A stretch of DNA of 64,000 nt from Gallionellales bacterium GWA2_54_124. Its GTDB lineage: Bacteria > Pseudomonadota > Gammaproteobacteria > Burkholderiales > Gallionellaceae. The stretch lies in assembly GCA_001801025.1 (NCBI GenBank), contig MGWO01000003.1:300388-364387 (forward strand). Reading direction: 5' to 3'. Under the pieces are notes generated by a model. It saw only the letters and a list, made by a program, of their open reading frames with translations. It did not search any database and was not told where the DNA came from. Shown one piece after another: positions 1-8,101 of the stretch (within the stretch, counting starts at the first letter, position 1; every line of letters begins with the position of its first letter). The translations under genes were made by a program, and so were the position numbers.

Positions 1-83
1 CCTTGAATTTGCCTGCCGGCTTCGGGGGCGTGCACATCGCGCTGGGCGAAATGAGTGCAAATTTAACGGGGATCTATGAGTAA
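1..83 (+). CDS. C-terminal end of an unidentified protein (partial)
   Basis: An open frame enters from the left edge (codons from base 3) and ends at TAA 81-83. It encodes about 26 residues ending in ANLTGIYE. Its last 8 bases overlap the ATG of the next gene at 76, a spacing typical of translationally coupled genes, so the upstream gene is probably in one operon with the HDOD-REC gene. Too little is visible to name a family. Confidence 0.45.
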   Translation, partial: LNLPAGFGGVHIALGEMSANLTGIYE

Positions 84-1494
84 AGCGGTTGATCAGCAAT
101 TTGAAGCATTCAAGGCGCACGGCAACTTGCCCTCACCGCGCGGGGTCGCGCTTCAGATCATTCAGCTGGCTGACCGTGATGACACCACTATCGGACAAAT
201 TGCCCGTCTGATCGGCAGCGATCCGGTGCTGGCGGGCAATATTGTTAAAGTTGCCAATCTGCTCACCCATCGCGGCAGCCGTCCCATCGCTTCTGTCACG
301 GATGCGGTAACCATACAGGGTATCAAATCGGTGCGCCAGCTGGCGCTGAGTCTGTCTTTGGTGGACGCACACCGCAGTGGCGCTTGCGCCGGTTTCGATT
401 ATCAGAAGTTCTGGGCGCACTCGGTTTGTACGGGCATTGCCGCGCAGCAGATTGTGGCAAATATGCAGGTTGGCGTGGCCGACGAGGCTTTTTTGCTCGG
501 ATTGCTCTCACAGATTGGCCGTCTTGCGCTGGCGGCCGTTTTTCCAGCAGAGTATGCCGGCGTGCTGACTGCAGATAATCTGACGGGCGCGGAGCATGCC
601 GCCTTTGGCATCGATCACAATCAAATTACCGCAGGGATGCTCGCCGACTGGGGTATGCCGAAGTTGTTTCAGGAAATCAGTCTGCATATCGAACATCCCG
701 AAGCGAGCGAGTTTCACGAGGGAGAGCGCAACTGGCGTTTTTTGCAGTTGATGCATTTTTCAGACCGGCTGGCGGCAGTTTGCACAGCGGAGGCGAGTGA
801 GCGCTACCGGTTGATTCCAAGGCTGATGCTGCTGGCAACCCGGGTCGGCATTGAGAGCGGCACGCTGATTGAAATCGGTGATCGGGTGATCGCATCGCTG
901 CGCGAATGGAGTGCCTTGCTAGGGATTTTCGTGCCGGCGTTGCCGCCTTTCGAGGAAATGCTCAACGCGGACTCGATGGCAAGCGAGTTGCTGGGGCTGG
1001 ATGCATTGCCGGGCAGCTTACCTGTCGGTTTTAAGTTGCGCATTTTGCTGGTCGATGACGATCGCGCGATCCGTCTGCTGTACAAGACGCTGCTGGAGAA
1101 ATCTGGCCATACCGTGACGACCGCATGCAATGGTCGTGAGGCGCTGGAGTGCCTCAAAGCTTCTCCGCCGCAACTGATCATCAGCGACTGGATGATGCCT
1201 GAGATGGATGGCATCGAGTTTTGTCGCGAACTGCGCAAAAATCCGGAGTGGCACAAAATTTATGTGTTTATCGTGACGGCGCAGGAGAGCACGGACAGGC
1301 TGATTGAAGCGTTTGAAGCGGGCGCCAACGATTATCTGTCCAAACCCTCAATCCTAAAGTGCTGGCAGCAAGGTTACGTTCAGCGCAACGCATCGTGCAG
1401 ATGCAGGAGGCGCAGGAAGAAGACCGTTTGCAATTGCGTCAGTTTGCTGATGAACTGGCTCTGTCCAACAAGCGTCTGCAAACGCTGGCGCTGA
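76..1494 (+). CDS. HDOD-REC protein, N-terminal part of a frameshifted HDOD-REC-GGDEF regulator
   Basis: An HDOD domain (roughly residues 15-210) is followed by a response-regulator receiver domain (about 320-432). The receiver has the acidic pocket (LLVDDD), the phospho-acceptor Asp near residue 372 in ISDWMMP, and the conserved Lys in LSKP. HDOD domains are HD-like domains that often lack phosphohydrolase activity and are found in signalling proteins. Directly after LSKP the frame loses similarity and runs about 48 unrelated Arg/Cys-rich residues to a stop at 1494. The expected continuation (NPKVLAARLRSAQ) is present in another frame from about 1350 and leads into a GGDEF domain. One missing base in the run around 1345-1350 explains this. 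The start overlaps the upstream partial gene. The domain calls are firm; whether the break is a real mutation or a sequence error cannot be told here. Confidence 0.85.
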   Translation: MSKAVDQQFEAFKAHGNLPSPRGVALQIIQLADRDDTTIGQIARLIGSDPVLAGNIVKVANLLTHRGSRPIASVTDAVTIQGIKSVRQLALSLSLVDAHRSGACAGFDYQKFWAHSVCTGIAAQQIVANMQVGVADEAFLLGLLSQIGRLALAAVFPAEYAGVLTADNLTGAEHAAFGIDHNQITAGMLADWGMPKLFQEISLHIEHPEASEFHEGERNWRFLQLMHFSDRLAAVCTAEASERYRLIPRLMLLATRVGIESGTLIEIGDRVIASLREWSALLGIFVPALPPFEEMLNADSMASELLGLDALPGSLPVGFKLRILLVDDDRAIRLLYKTLLEKSGHTVTTACNGREALECLKASPPQLIISDWMMPEMDGIEFCRELRKNPEWHKIYVFIVTAQESTDRLIEAFEAGANDYLSKPSILKCWQQGYVQRNASCRCRRRRKKTVCNCVSLLMNWLCPTSVCKRWR

Positions 1495-1973
1495 CCGATG
1501 TGCTGACGGGGCTGCCCAATCGCCGTTACGGCATGGAGCGACTTGAGCAGGAATGGGCAATCGCGATGCGGGCGGGACGTCCGGTGTGCTGCATGATGGT
1601 CGATATTGATCACTTCAAGACGGTCAACGACAACTATGGGCATCAGCTGGGTGATGAGGCGCTCAAGCTGGTGGCAGTCAGCTTGCAACAGGCCGCGCGC
1701 AAGCAGGACGTCGTGTGCCGTTTGGGTGGCGAAGAATTTATGGTGATTTGTCCTGACAGCGACGTTCACGCGGGTTATACCTATGCCGAGCGGCTGCGTC
1801 GGCATGTCGCGGCACAACCGATGCATGCGCAGGGTAAATCGCTGCAACTGACAGTGAGTATCGGCTTGACCGACAATGCGAATCTTGACAGCACCGAGGC
1901 GATGCTGCATCAGGCCGACACCCGTCTGTATGCGGCTAAGGCATCAGGACGCAACTGCACGGTAGTCGGATAA
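1359..1973 (+). CDS. GGDEF diguanylate cyclase domain, C-terminal part of the frameshifted regulator
   Basis: This frame carries the linker after the receiver domain, a coiled-coil-like stretch (QEAQEEDRLQLRQ), and a full GGDEF domain starting at LTDVLTGLPNRR. The active-site motif is GGEEF. An RKQD motif lies five residues before it, matching the RxxD inhibitory site that binds cyclic di-GMP in this family. The expected activity is synthesis of c-di-GMP from two GTP. The GTG at 1359 is only the first possible start codon in the frame; no ribosome binding site supports it, and similarity extends upstream of it. The intact gene was probably 76-1973, about 632 residues, with the receiver controlling the cyclase. 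If the frameshift is real, the cyclase is unlinked from its control domains or not made. Confidence 0.82.
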   Translation: MLAARLRSAQRIVQMQEAQEEDRLQLRQFADELALSNKRLQTLALTDVLTGLPNRRYGMERLEQEWAIAMRAGRPVCCMMVDIDHFKTVNDNYGHQLGDEALKLVAVSLQQAARKQDVVCRLGGEEFMVICPDSDVHAGYTYAERLRRHVAAQPMHAQGKSLQLTVSIGLTDNANLDSTEAMLHQADTRLYAAKASGRNCTVVG

Positions 1974-2031
1974 GCTATCTCATCGACTTAACAAAAAAGC
2001 CGGGGCTGCATTCCCGTCGACGCATTTGAAG

Positions 2032-2071
2032 CGCTGTTGATGCAAAAACTGCATAACAGCGTTTGTTTTTT
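2032..2071 (+). terminator. Intrinsic terminator after the GGDEF gene
   Basis: The arm CGCTGTTGATGCA pairs with TGCATAACAGCG (one bulged G, loop AAAAC). The hairpin is followed by TTTGTTTTTT. It lies between the GGDEF stop and the ribosome binding site of the next gene, so it separates the two transcripts or acts as a leader terminator for the second. Confidence 0.75.
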
Positions 2072-2087
2072 AATAAGGAACCAGCGT

Positions 2088-2432
2088 ATGAAATTGAGTG
2101 ATTTTTTACAAAAACTGCGCGATACTCCCGGGCAGGTTGAGTTTCCCGATACGATGGCTGTAATCGATGCGCTGTATGAATTTACCCCCGTGACGTTTCG
2201 CAACGGCAATCTGGTCAATCAGGCGGGCACAAATTCCGGCTCGTGCAAGTTGTTTTCGTTTGCCGGTCTGCACGGACTGTCTCAGCAGCAAACTCTGGAT
2301 TGTTTTGGTACTTACTATCGGGACGATGTATTGAAGCATCCTGATGGCACGGATCATCAGAATATCCGCAATTTCAGCGTGACAGGCTGGGAGGGGATTG
2401 TATTCGACGCCTGTGCGCTGGCCGAAAAATAA
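2088..2432 (+). CDS. HopJ-family protein
   Basis: A small soluble protein of 114 residues. It matches the conserved pattern of the HopJ type III effector-like family: DTMAVIDALYEFTP, then NQAGTNSGSCKLF, CFGTYYRDDVL, and DHQNIRNF near the C-terminus. Despite the name, most members sit on chromosomes of bacteria without a linked secretion system, and their role is not known. No secretion genes are nearby, so an effector role is not supported. The ATG at 2088 is preceded by AAGGAA at a good distance and fits the family N-terminus; a longer frame from 2037 would run through the terminator hairpin and is unlikely. It converges with the chemoreceptor gene. Confidence 0.85.
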   Translation: MKLSDFLQKLRDTPGQVEFPDTMAVIDALYEFTPVTFRNGNLVNQAGTNSGSCKLFSFAGLHGLSQQQTLDCFGTYYRDDVLKHPDGTDHQNIRNFSVTGWEGIVFDACALAEK

Positions 2433-2449
2433 TCCTCTCCGCTGTTCTG

Positions 2450-4078
2450 CTATATTTTAAAGCGCCCCACGGCGTGTTGCATGGAGCTTGCCAGCCCTTT
2501 TAGATTCTCGGACTCGGTGGAGGTCTGAGTGGCAGCCAGGCTATTTTCCTCGGTGAGTTGCGCGACCTTTTCAACTTGATTGGACAGCTGATTGTTGGCC
2601 AGACACTGTTCGCTCAACGCCGTTGAAATGTCATTGACCACGCGAACCACGTGCTCGGCGCCTTCTCTGATCTGAACAATCGTCGCGCCCGCCTGATTGG
2701 CCAGCGCGACACCGCTGTTGACTTCATTGACGCTGTTGCCCATCGCATCCACCGCCGCATGTGCACTTTGCTGCACCAGGTCTATCATGCGTGAAATTTC
2801 CTGAGTGGCTTGTGCGGTGCGCTCGGCCAGTTTACGAACTTCATCGGCGACCACCGCAAAACCGCGCCCCTGCTCGCCCGCACGTGCCGCTTCGATTGCC
2901 GCATTGAGGGCCAGCAGGTTAGTTTGATCTGCAATTTCCTTGATCAGTTTGACCACCGATGAGATCTGGTTGGAATTCTGGCCGACGTCTTCTATGGTGC
3001 GCGAGGTGTCCCGGACGGTGTCAGAGATGCGTGACATTTCCATCGCGGCCTTGTTGATGATGTCAGCGCCCGTGGTGGACAGCTCGCCCGATAATCTGGA
3101 AATGCCCAGGGCATCGAGCGCACTGTCAGAGACCTGATGGGTGCTGACGGTCATTTCCTCAACAGCGGCTGCCATGGCAGAGGTGGCAGCGCTCTGATTT
3201 GAGGAGCTGCTGGCCAAATGGCTGGATGCTTGCGACAGGCTGAGCGCGGATGCGGAAACCTGATTGGCACTTTGCAGCACCTCTGCTAAGGTTTGTTGCA
3301 GGCTGCCCATCAGTTGGTCAAATGCATGGGCGGTTTCCCCGACTTCATCGTTGCTATCAAGTGCAATACGCCGGGTGAAATCGCCGTTCTTTTCAACGTT
3401 GGTGATGGTGTTGCGCATCTGTTTGAGAGGTGCTGTGATTGAGCGGATGATCGCCAGTGCGCTAAACACGCCCAGCAGTAAAACGATACCTGCCACAAGG
3501 AGCGTGGTCGTGCGCATGCTGTCGGTATTGTGCTTGATTTGTGCGCTGCTATTGTTTACTTTTTCAGTCTGATAGTCATCGAGGTTCTTGATGGCTTTGA
3601 GAAAGGGTGCCAGCATCGGGATCATTTCTTCACCGGCAACATAGCTGGCTTCTTCGCGCTTGCCGTTTTTTAGCATTGTCACCACTTTGTCGAGTCCAGC
3701 GACATACAAGGTGCGATGCTTTTTCATCTCGGCCAGCAGTTTTGCATCTTGTTCAGAATCTGCCAAATCGCGATTGAGCGAATCGAGCAGACTAGATATA
3801 TTGTTGTTGCGTGATTCAATCTGGCTGATAATTTTAGCATTGAGTCCGCTGTCAGAATTTAACAACATTTCCATGCTGGAGATAGCATTGTCTTTGACGG
3901 CGGTGTTGATGTCATTCACCCGTTCTTTGCTGGATAAATCTGATGCGATGCCTTCAGCATCCTGATTCATGCCGGACAATTTTGTGGCGACTAGCGCCGA
4001 TAAGATGACGACCAGCAACAAGATCAGGCCAAAGCCCAGCCAAAGCTTGGCGCCGATTTTCAATTTTGAAAGGTTCAT
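2450..4078 (-). CDS. Methyl-accepting chemotaxis protein with four-helix-bundle sensor
   Basis: A 542-residue membrane chemoreceptor. A first transmembrane helix (about residues 12-34) precedes a periplasmic helical region of about 150 residues that resembles the 4HB ligand-binding module. A second transmembrane helix (about 190-212, [19 protein letters not shown]) is followed by a HAMP domain and the cytoplasmic signalling domain. The hairpin-tip core [21 protein letters not shown] is intact except for ordinary variation, so coupling to CheA/CheW is expected. The start at 4078 has AGGGA about eight bases upstream; an in-frame extension to 4126 has no such signal. The next gene upstream on the same strand encodes a secreted helical protein with similarity in style to the sensor region. 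The ligand is unknown. Confidence 0.95.
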   Translation of the reverse strand: MNLSKLKIGAKLWLGFGLILLLVVILSALVATKLSGMNQDAEGIASDLSSKERVNDINTAVKDNAISSMEMLLNSDSGLNAKIISQIESRNNNISSLLDSLNRDLADSEQDAKLLAEMKKHRTLYVAGLDKVVTMLKNGKREEASYVAGEEMIPMLAPFLKAIKNLDDYQTEKVNNSSAQIKHNTDSMRTTTLLVAGIVLLLGVFSALAIIRSITAPLKQMRNTITNVEKNGDFTRRIALDSNDEVGETAHAFDQLMGSLQQTLAEVLQSANQVSASALSLSQASSHLASSSSNQSAATSAMAAAVEEMTVSTHQVSDSALDALGISRLSGELSTTGADIINKAAMEMSRISDTVRDTSRTIEDVGQNSNQISSVVKLIKEIADQTNLLALNAAIEAARAGEQGRGFAVVADEVRKLAERTAQATQEISRMIDLVQQSAHAAVDAMGNSVNEVNSGVALANQAGATIVQIREGAEHVVRVVNDISTALSEQCLANNQLSNQVEKVAQLTEENSLAATQTSTESENLKGLASSMQHAVGRFKI

Positions 4079-4151
4079 TTTTTCATCCCTGATGAAAGCC
4101 GGCCCAACGCTGGCCGGCTGATTCATGTCTGCACTCAGTGCAAAAAACGCT

Positions 4152-4559
4152 TTAATTATCTAGTTCGCTGACCAGTGTCTGGCATTTTGTGATGCGTTCC
4201 TTCTGAATGCCGCCGGCGATTTTCTTGGCTTCATCGTCGTTACCCTTCAGGATGGCGGGCACCAGTTCTTTTTCACGGGTTTCCTTGAAAGCTTTCCAGG
4301 TTTCAACCAGTTCCTTGAACTGGGCATCCTTGCCTGCCGGCGCTTTCATTTTAGCGAGCTGAGCGCTGACATCATTGGCAGTTTCTTTTACGAGTTTTTG
4401 CTGTTCAGGGCCGCGCTTGTCCTTGTTGACCATCATGGAAATCAGTGATTCGCGGGCTGCGCTTAATTTGGTGCGCAGGTCGCCAAATTCGCCGGCAGTG
4501 GCCGACATGGTCATTCCGGATAGAGCAATTGCTGCCAACAGCGCTAACAGTTTTTTCAT
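4152..4559 (-). CDS. Secreted four-helix-type protein of unknown function
   Basis: A 135-residue protein with a clear signal peptide ([15 protein letters not shown], cleavage near SATAG), so it is expected in the periplasm. The mature part is almost wholly charged helix, with a segment [19 protein letters not shown] followed by [11 protein letters not shown]. That pattern resembles one helix pair of the 4HB ligand-binding domain of chemoreceptors. It lies 73 bases upstream of the chemoreceptor gene on the same strand, so it may be a soluble partner or binding protein for it; this is an inference from position and shape. The start at 4559 has AAGAGGA upstream. One Cys lies near the C-terminus (TKCQTL). 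I do not recognise a named family. Confidence 0.8.
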   Translation of the reverse strand: MKKLLALLAAIALSGMTMSATAGEFGDLRTKLSAARESLISMMVNKDKRGPEQQKLVKETANDVSAQLAKMKAPAGKDAQFKELVETWKAFKETREKELVPAILKGNDDEAKKIAGGIQKERITKCQTLVSELDN

Positions 4560-4908
4560 AATATTTCCTCTTAATAGTAATGATCGTAAGGGTGTTGCAT
4601 CCATGGGCGTTCGTGCTGTAACGCGGTCGATAAGTGGCGCACAACGTGCATATTATCGGCCTAATTGTCCGGTCCGTTAAGGCTATTTATGCTGCATTTT
4701 TTCTCGAACAACAATTTTTTCAGTACAAACAGTTGATTATATTAGCTGTATTTTCGATGTTATGATTAAAAATATATATTTAATCATATAGTTATAGTAT
4801 GAAATGGCGTTATTAAAAAATCCGAGATCCAGCAGTGAGCCGTTAATGTCGTTAGTGGCAATGCGGGCTTAAATTGACATCCCTTGCCAAAACACGGAAA
4901 CTTCGCAC
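4560..4908. other. AT-rich intergenic region upstream of two divergent units
   Basis: No gene is supported between the secreted helical protein (minus strand) and the metX leader (plus strand). The left part (about 4680-4830) is unusually AT-rich and holds the palindrome at 4761-4788. A TTGACA at 4874-4879 could be the -35 of the metX leader promoter, but the -10 at the right distance (GAAACT) is poor. Promoters for both directions should lie here. Confidence 0.5.
4761..4788. repeat. Perfect 10-bp inverted repeat in AT-rich DNA
   Basis: TATGATTAAA and TTTAATCATA flank an eight-base AT core. The symmetric layout upstream of the secreted protein/chemoreceptor pair suits a dimeric regulator site. 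There is no T-rich tail, so it is not a terminator. Confidence 0.5.
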
Positions 4909-5001
4909 TGTGCCGATTTGACATCAGCTTGCGGGGCACAGGCCACTATTGAAAATCACCGATTTACAATAGTGGCTAAAACATACCAGCTAAAGCGAGG
5001 G
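4909..5001 (+). promoter_or_regulatory. SAM-II-like riboswitch in the metX leader
   Basis: Stem P1 is TGTGCC (4909-4914) with GGCACA (4935-4940). Its loop begins GATTTG and contains GCTTGC. Further 3' is CAGCTAAA (4988-4994 region) followed by GCGAGG. These conserved blocks match my recollection of the SAM-II (metA) motif, and metX is a known target class. The loop bases CTTGC (4928-4932) can pair with GCGAG (4995-4999), giving the expected pseudoknot type. Unlike the compact class, an extra perfect 10-bp hairpin (GCCACTATTG / CAATAGTGGC, 4942-4976) sits between P1 and the A-rich strand. A terminator follows at once. The class call needs a covariance-model search. Confidence 0.6.
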
Positions 5002-5033
5002 AACCCGTTTTGGCTAAGCTAAACGGGTTTTTT
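5002..5033 (+). terminator. Terminator / expression platform before metX
   Basis: AACCCGTTT (5002-5010) pairs perfectly with AAACGGGTT (5021-5029) and runs into six T. It ends only four bases before the GGAG that serves metX. The position fits an expression platform: when SAM is high the leader transcript would stop here. It could also hide the ribosome binding site by its closeness. Confidence 0.75.
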
Positions 5034-5046
5034 ATTTGGAGTTGCT

Positions 5047-6180
5047 TTGGCTAATTCTGTCGGAATCGTAAAAGCGCAGCGCGCTGTATTCGACACCCCG
5101 CTGACCTTTCGCAGCGGTGCGGTGTTGCCCCACTATGAACTGGTGTTTGAAACCTATGGCACACTGAATGAAGACAAGTCCAATGCGATTTTGATCTGCC
5201 ATGCTTTGTCCGGGCACCATCATGTGGCGGGCCACTATGAAGGCGAGCCGAACAATACCGGCTGGTGGGACAACATGGTAGGTCCGGGCAAACCGATCAA
5301 TACCGATAAATTTTTCGTGCTGGGTTTAAACAATCTGGGCGGTTGTCACGGTTCAACGGGACCTTCTTCGATCAATCCGGAGACAGGTGAGCCTTATGGC
5401 GCGAGTTTTCCGGTAATCACGGTGGAGGACTGGGTCGAATCTCAGGCGCGTCTGGCCGATATGCTGGGAATTCGCCGCTTTGCCGCCGTGGTCGGCGGCA
5501 GCTTAGGCGGTATGCAGGCATTGCAGTGGTCGTTAGCTTTCCCTGACCGGGTGGCGCATGTGCTGGCGATCGCCAGTGCGCCGCGCCTGACCGCGCAAAA
5601 TATCGCTTTCAATGACGTCGCGCGCAATGCGATTTTGACCGACCCTGATTTTCACGGCGGTAACTATTATCAGCACGGCGTCGTGCCGACACGGGGATTG
5701 CGACTGGCACGTATGCTGGGACATATCACCTACTTGTCGGATGATGCGATGGCGGATAAATTCGGTCGCAACCTGCGCACCGAACAATACAACTACGGTT
5801 ACGAGGTTGAATTTCAGATCGAATCCTATCTGCGCTATCAGGGCGACAAATTCGCTGCCTATTTCGACGCGAATACCTATCTGCTAATGACCAAGGCGCT
5901 CGATTATTTCGACCCTGCGCATCTGAGCGGCGGCAATCTGAATCAGGCTTTTTCCCGCGCGAAGGCGGGCTTTCTGGTGATTTCGTTTACCACCGACTGG
6001 CGTTTTTCGCCGCAACGCTCGCGCGAGATCATCCGTCCGCTGCTACACAACAAGCGTCCGGTCAGCTATGCTGAAATTACTTCCAACCACGGTCATGACT
6101 CATTTTTGATGGAACACCCGCATTACTTCGATGTGGTGCGCGCGTATCTTGCCAATGTCTATCACGAGGTGACAGCATGA
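5047..6180 (+). CDS. metX: Homoserine O-acyltransferase MetX
   Basis: A 377-residue alpha/beta hydrolase that acylates homoserine in methionine synthesis. The nucleophile Ser sits in GGSLGGMQA near residue 150. The acid and base of the triad are in TTDWRF (about residue 317) and SNHGHDSFL near the C-terminus. Length and motifs are those of the MetX family. Many proteobacterial MetX proteins use succinyl-CoA rather than acetyl-CoA, so the acyl donor is left open. The start is a TTG at 5047, preceded by GGAG five bases upstream; no ATG fits. The stop overlaps the metW start by four bases (ATGA). The SAM-II-like leader and terminator directly upstream suggest feedback control by S-adenosylmethionine. 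Confidence 0.95.
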   Translation: MANSVGIVKAQRAVFDTPLTFRSGAVLPHYELVFETYGTLNEDKSNAILICHALSGHHHVAGHYEGEPNNTGWWDNMVGPGKPINTDKFFVLGLNNLGGCHGSTGPSSINPETGEPYGASFPVITVEDWVESQARLADMLGIRRFAAVVGGSLGGMQALQWSLAFPDRVAHVLAIASAPRLTAQNIAFNDVARNAILTDPDFHGGNYYQHGVVPTRGLRLARMLGHITYLSDDAMADKFGRNLRTEQYNYGYEVEFQIESYLRYQGDKFAAYFDANTYLLMTKALDYFDPAHLSGGNLNQAFSRAKAGFLVISFTTDWRFSPQRSREIIRPLLHNKRPVSYAEITSNHGHDSFLMEHPHYFDVVRAYLANVYHEVTA

Positions 6181-6782
6181 GCATCGAATCTTTAGCCGCA
6201 GAACGCCCCGATTTTGCGGCGATCGCCGCGTGGATACCAAAAGGCGCGTCGGTACTTGATCTGGGGTGTGGCGATGGCAGTTTGCTGCGCTATCTCAAGG
6301 AGACGCGCTCCGTGCGCGGCTATGGCGTGGAGATCAGCGATATGGATATCGTCTCCTGTATCGCCAACGGCGTGAACGTGATCCAGAACGATCTGGACTC
6401 GGGTCTGTCGGATTTCGAGGACAATACGTTTGATTTCGTCATTCTGTCGCAGACGCTGCAGGCGACTCGTCATACCGAAGTATTGATCAAAGAAATGCTG
6501 CGTGTCGGAAGTGTGGGCATCGTGAGTTTCCCTAACTTCGGTTACTGGAAGAGCCGCATGAACGTGATGCTGGGCAATATGCCGGTGTCGCGCGAGCTGC
6601 CCTACCAGTGGTACGACACACCCAATGTTCACCTCTGTACGCTCAATGATTTTGAGCGTTTTTGCCGCAAGTATTGCGTGGACATTTCCGCGCGCAGTGT
6701 GATGACAGGCGGACGTGAGGTTGGGTTACTGCCCAATTTGCTGGGCAGCACGGCTGTGTACCGTTTTCAGCGCGGCGTATGA
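6177..6782 (+). CDS. metW: Methionine biosynthesis protein MetW
   Basis: A 201-residue class I SAM-dependent methyltransferase-fold protein with the glycine-rich cofactor motif VLDLGCGDG near residue 27. MetW is found next to metX in many proteobacteria and is required with it, or strongly linked to it, for homoserine acylation; its methyl acceptor is not settled. It overlaps metX by four bases at the start and the next gene by four bases at the end, so the three genes are likely co-translated. Confidence 0.95.
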   Translation: MSIESLAAERPDFAAIAAWIPKGASVLDLGCGDGSLLRYLKETRSVRGYGVEISDMDIVSCIANGVNVIQNDLDSGLSDFEDNTFDFVILSQTLQATRHTEVLIKEMLRVGSVGIVSFPNFGYWKSRMNVMLGNMPVSRELPYQWYDTPNVHLCTLNDFERFCRKYCVDISARSVMTGGREVGLLPNLLGSTAVYRFQRGV

Positions 6783-8020
6783 GCGTATTCAGGCAGCTGT
6801 TCACCCGCCGCATGCTGATCTGCGTGTTCACCGGGTTTTCTTCCGGTCTGCCGTTGTATCTGCTGTTTAATTTGTTGCCCGCCTGGTTGCGCAGCGAACA
6901 CGTCGATCTGAAAACCATTGGCCTGTTTGCGCTGATTCAGTTTCCCTATACCTGGAAATTCATCTGGTCGCCGTTTCTCGATCGCTATGCGCTGCCGGTA
7001 CTGGGCCGCCGGCGCGGCTGGATGGTGTTAACTCAGCTGGGCCTTTTGGCGGTGATCGCTGCCATGGGGGGATTCTCTCCTGCCAGTCAACTCGCTACCA
7101 TCGCCTGGTGTGCAACGTTGCTCGCCGTGCTGGGCGCGACTCAGGATATCGTGCTGGACGCTTATCGCCGCGAGCTCTTGTCCGACGCGGAACTGGGGTT
7201 GGGCAATGCGGTGCATGTGAACGCTTATCGCGTCGCAGGACTCGTGCCGGGTTCGTTGTCGCTGATTCTCGCGGATTTTTTGCCCTGGGATCTGGTGTTT
7301 ATTATCACGGCGCTGTTCATGCTGCCGGGGATCGCGATGACGCTGATCATCCGCGAACCGCAAATTGCCGCCGCCCCCAAGACCTTGCGTGAGGCGGTGG
7401 TTGAACCGTTCCGGGAATTTATCAACCGGCAGGGGTGGCGGAGTGCCGGGCTGATACTGGCATTTTTGCTGTTCTACAAATTGGGCGACAGTCTGTGCAC
7501 CGCGCTTGCCACGCCGTTTTATCTGGATATGGGGTTTTCTAAGACCGACATCGGTTTAATCGCCAAGAATGCAGGGCTGTGGCCTGCGGTGATCGGCGGG
7601 ATGCTGGGCGGACTGTGGATGGTGAAAATCGGCATCAACCGCGCCTTGTGGATTTTCGGTGTGGTGCAGGTTTTGGCGATTTTCGGATTTGCCTGGCTCG
7701 CCTCCGTCGGGCATCATACTGAGATCGGGGCGCTTGAGCGCACGCAGCTTGCGGTAGTGATCGGACTCGAAGCGCTGGGCGTGGGATTGGGTACGGTCGC
7801 TTTCGTTGCCTTCATCGCACGGACGACGCATCCGGCTTATACCGCGACGCAATTTGCGCTGTTCACAAGTTTAATGGCGATGCCGCGCACTTTTGCCAAT
7901 GCGGCGACCGGCTGGCTGGTGGAATCTATGGGCTGGAGCGGATTTTTCCTGCTGTGCGCCGTGATGGCGATTCCCGGCATGCTGTTGCTGCTGAAAGTCG
8001 CGCCGTGGAACGAACCATAA
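6779..8020 (+). CDS. ampG: AmpG-family muropeptide permease (MFS transporter)
   Basis: A 413-residue inner-membrane protein with about 12 hydrophobic segments. N-terminal features typical of AmpG are present: FTGFSSGLPLYLLF, then an acidic PFLDRY segment, and QDIVLDAYRREL in the next loop. AmpG brings anhydro-MurNAc muropeptides from periplasm to cytosol during peptidoglycan recycling. The gene follows metW with an ATGA overlap, a location found in other betaproteobacteria, so its expression may follow the metX promoter and its riboswitch. The recycling kinase and uridylyltransferase (amgK, murU) are also in this window. Confidence 0.88.
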   Translation: MSVFRQLFTRRMLICVFTGFSSGLPLYLLFNLLPAWLRSEHVDLKTIGLFALIQFPYTWKFIWSPFLDRYALPVLGRRRGWMVLTQLGLLAVIAAMGGFSPASQLATIAWCATLLAVLGATQDIVLDAYRRELLSDAELGLGNAVHVNAYRVAGLVPGSLSLILADFLPWDLVFIITALFMLPGIAMTLIIREPQIAAAPKTLREAVVEPFREFINRQGWRSAGLILAFLLFYKLGDSLCTALATPFYLDMGFSKTDIGLIAKNAGLWPAVIGGMLGGLWMVKIGINRALWIFGVVQVLAIFGFAWLASVGHHTEIGALERTQLAVVIGLEALGVGLGTVAFVAFIARTTHPAYTATQFALFTSLMAMPRTFANAATGWLVESMGWSGFFLLCAVMAIPGMLLLLKVAPWNEP

Positions 8021-8035
8021 CTGAATCCTGAGTCC
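8021..8035 (+). repeat. Degenerate heptamer repeat at the ampG 3' end
   Basis: Immediately after the ampG stop is CTGAATCCTGAGTCC, read on the minus strand as two units of the GGA-T-A heptamer (GGACTCA, GGATTCA). The same family occurs after thiD and between hemB and its convergent neighbour. A short GGCGC/GCGCC hairpin follows at 8050-8063, with only a weak T tail. Confidence 0.5.
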
Positions 8036-8101
8036 TTCACTCAGAAACCGGCGCTTTAGCGCCCTCGTTTCGTGGGAATGCACTTGCGGCATGAGTCCTG
8101 C

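Noticed and set aside
1341..1350. Programmed -1 ribosomal frameshift between REC and GGDEF
   Set aside because: The zero-frame codons AAA CCC do not form an X XXY YYZ slippery heptamer and no downstream pseudoknot was evident; a one-base deletion is simpler.
2088..2432. Type III secretion effector
   Set aside because: The HopJ name is historical; no secretion genes or effector context are present in the window.
8050..8063. Terminator between ampG and argA
   Set aside because: The stem is only five base pairs with no clear T run on either strand; not listed as a terminator.
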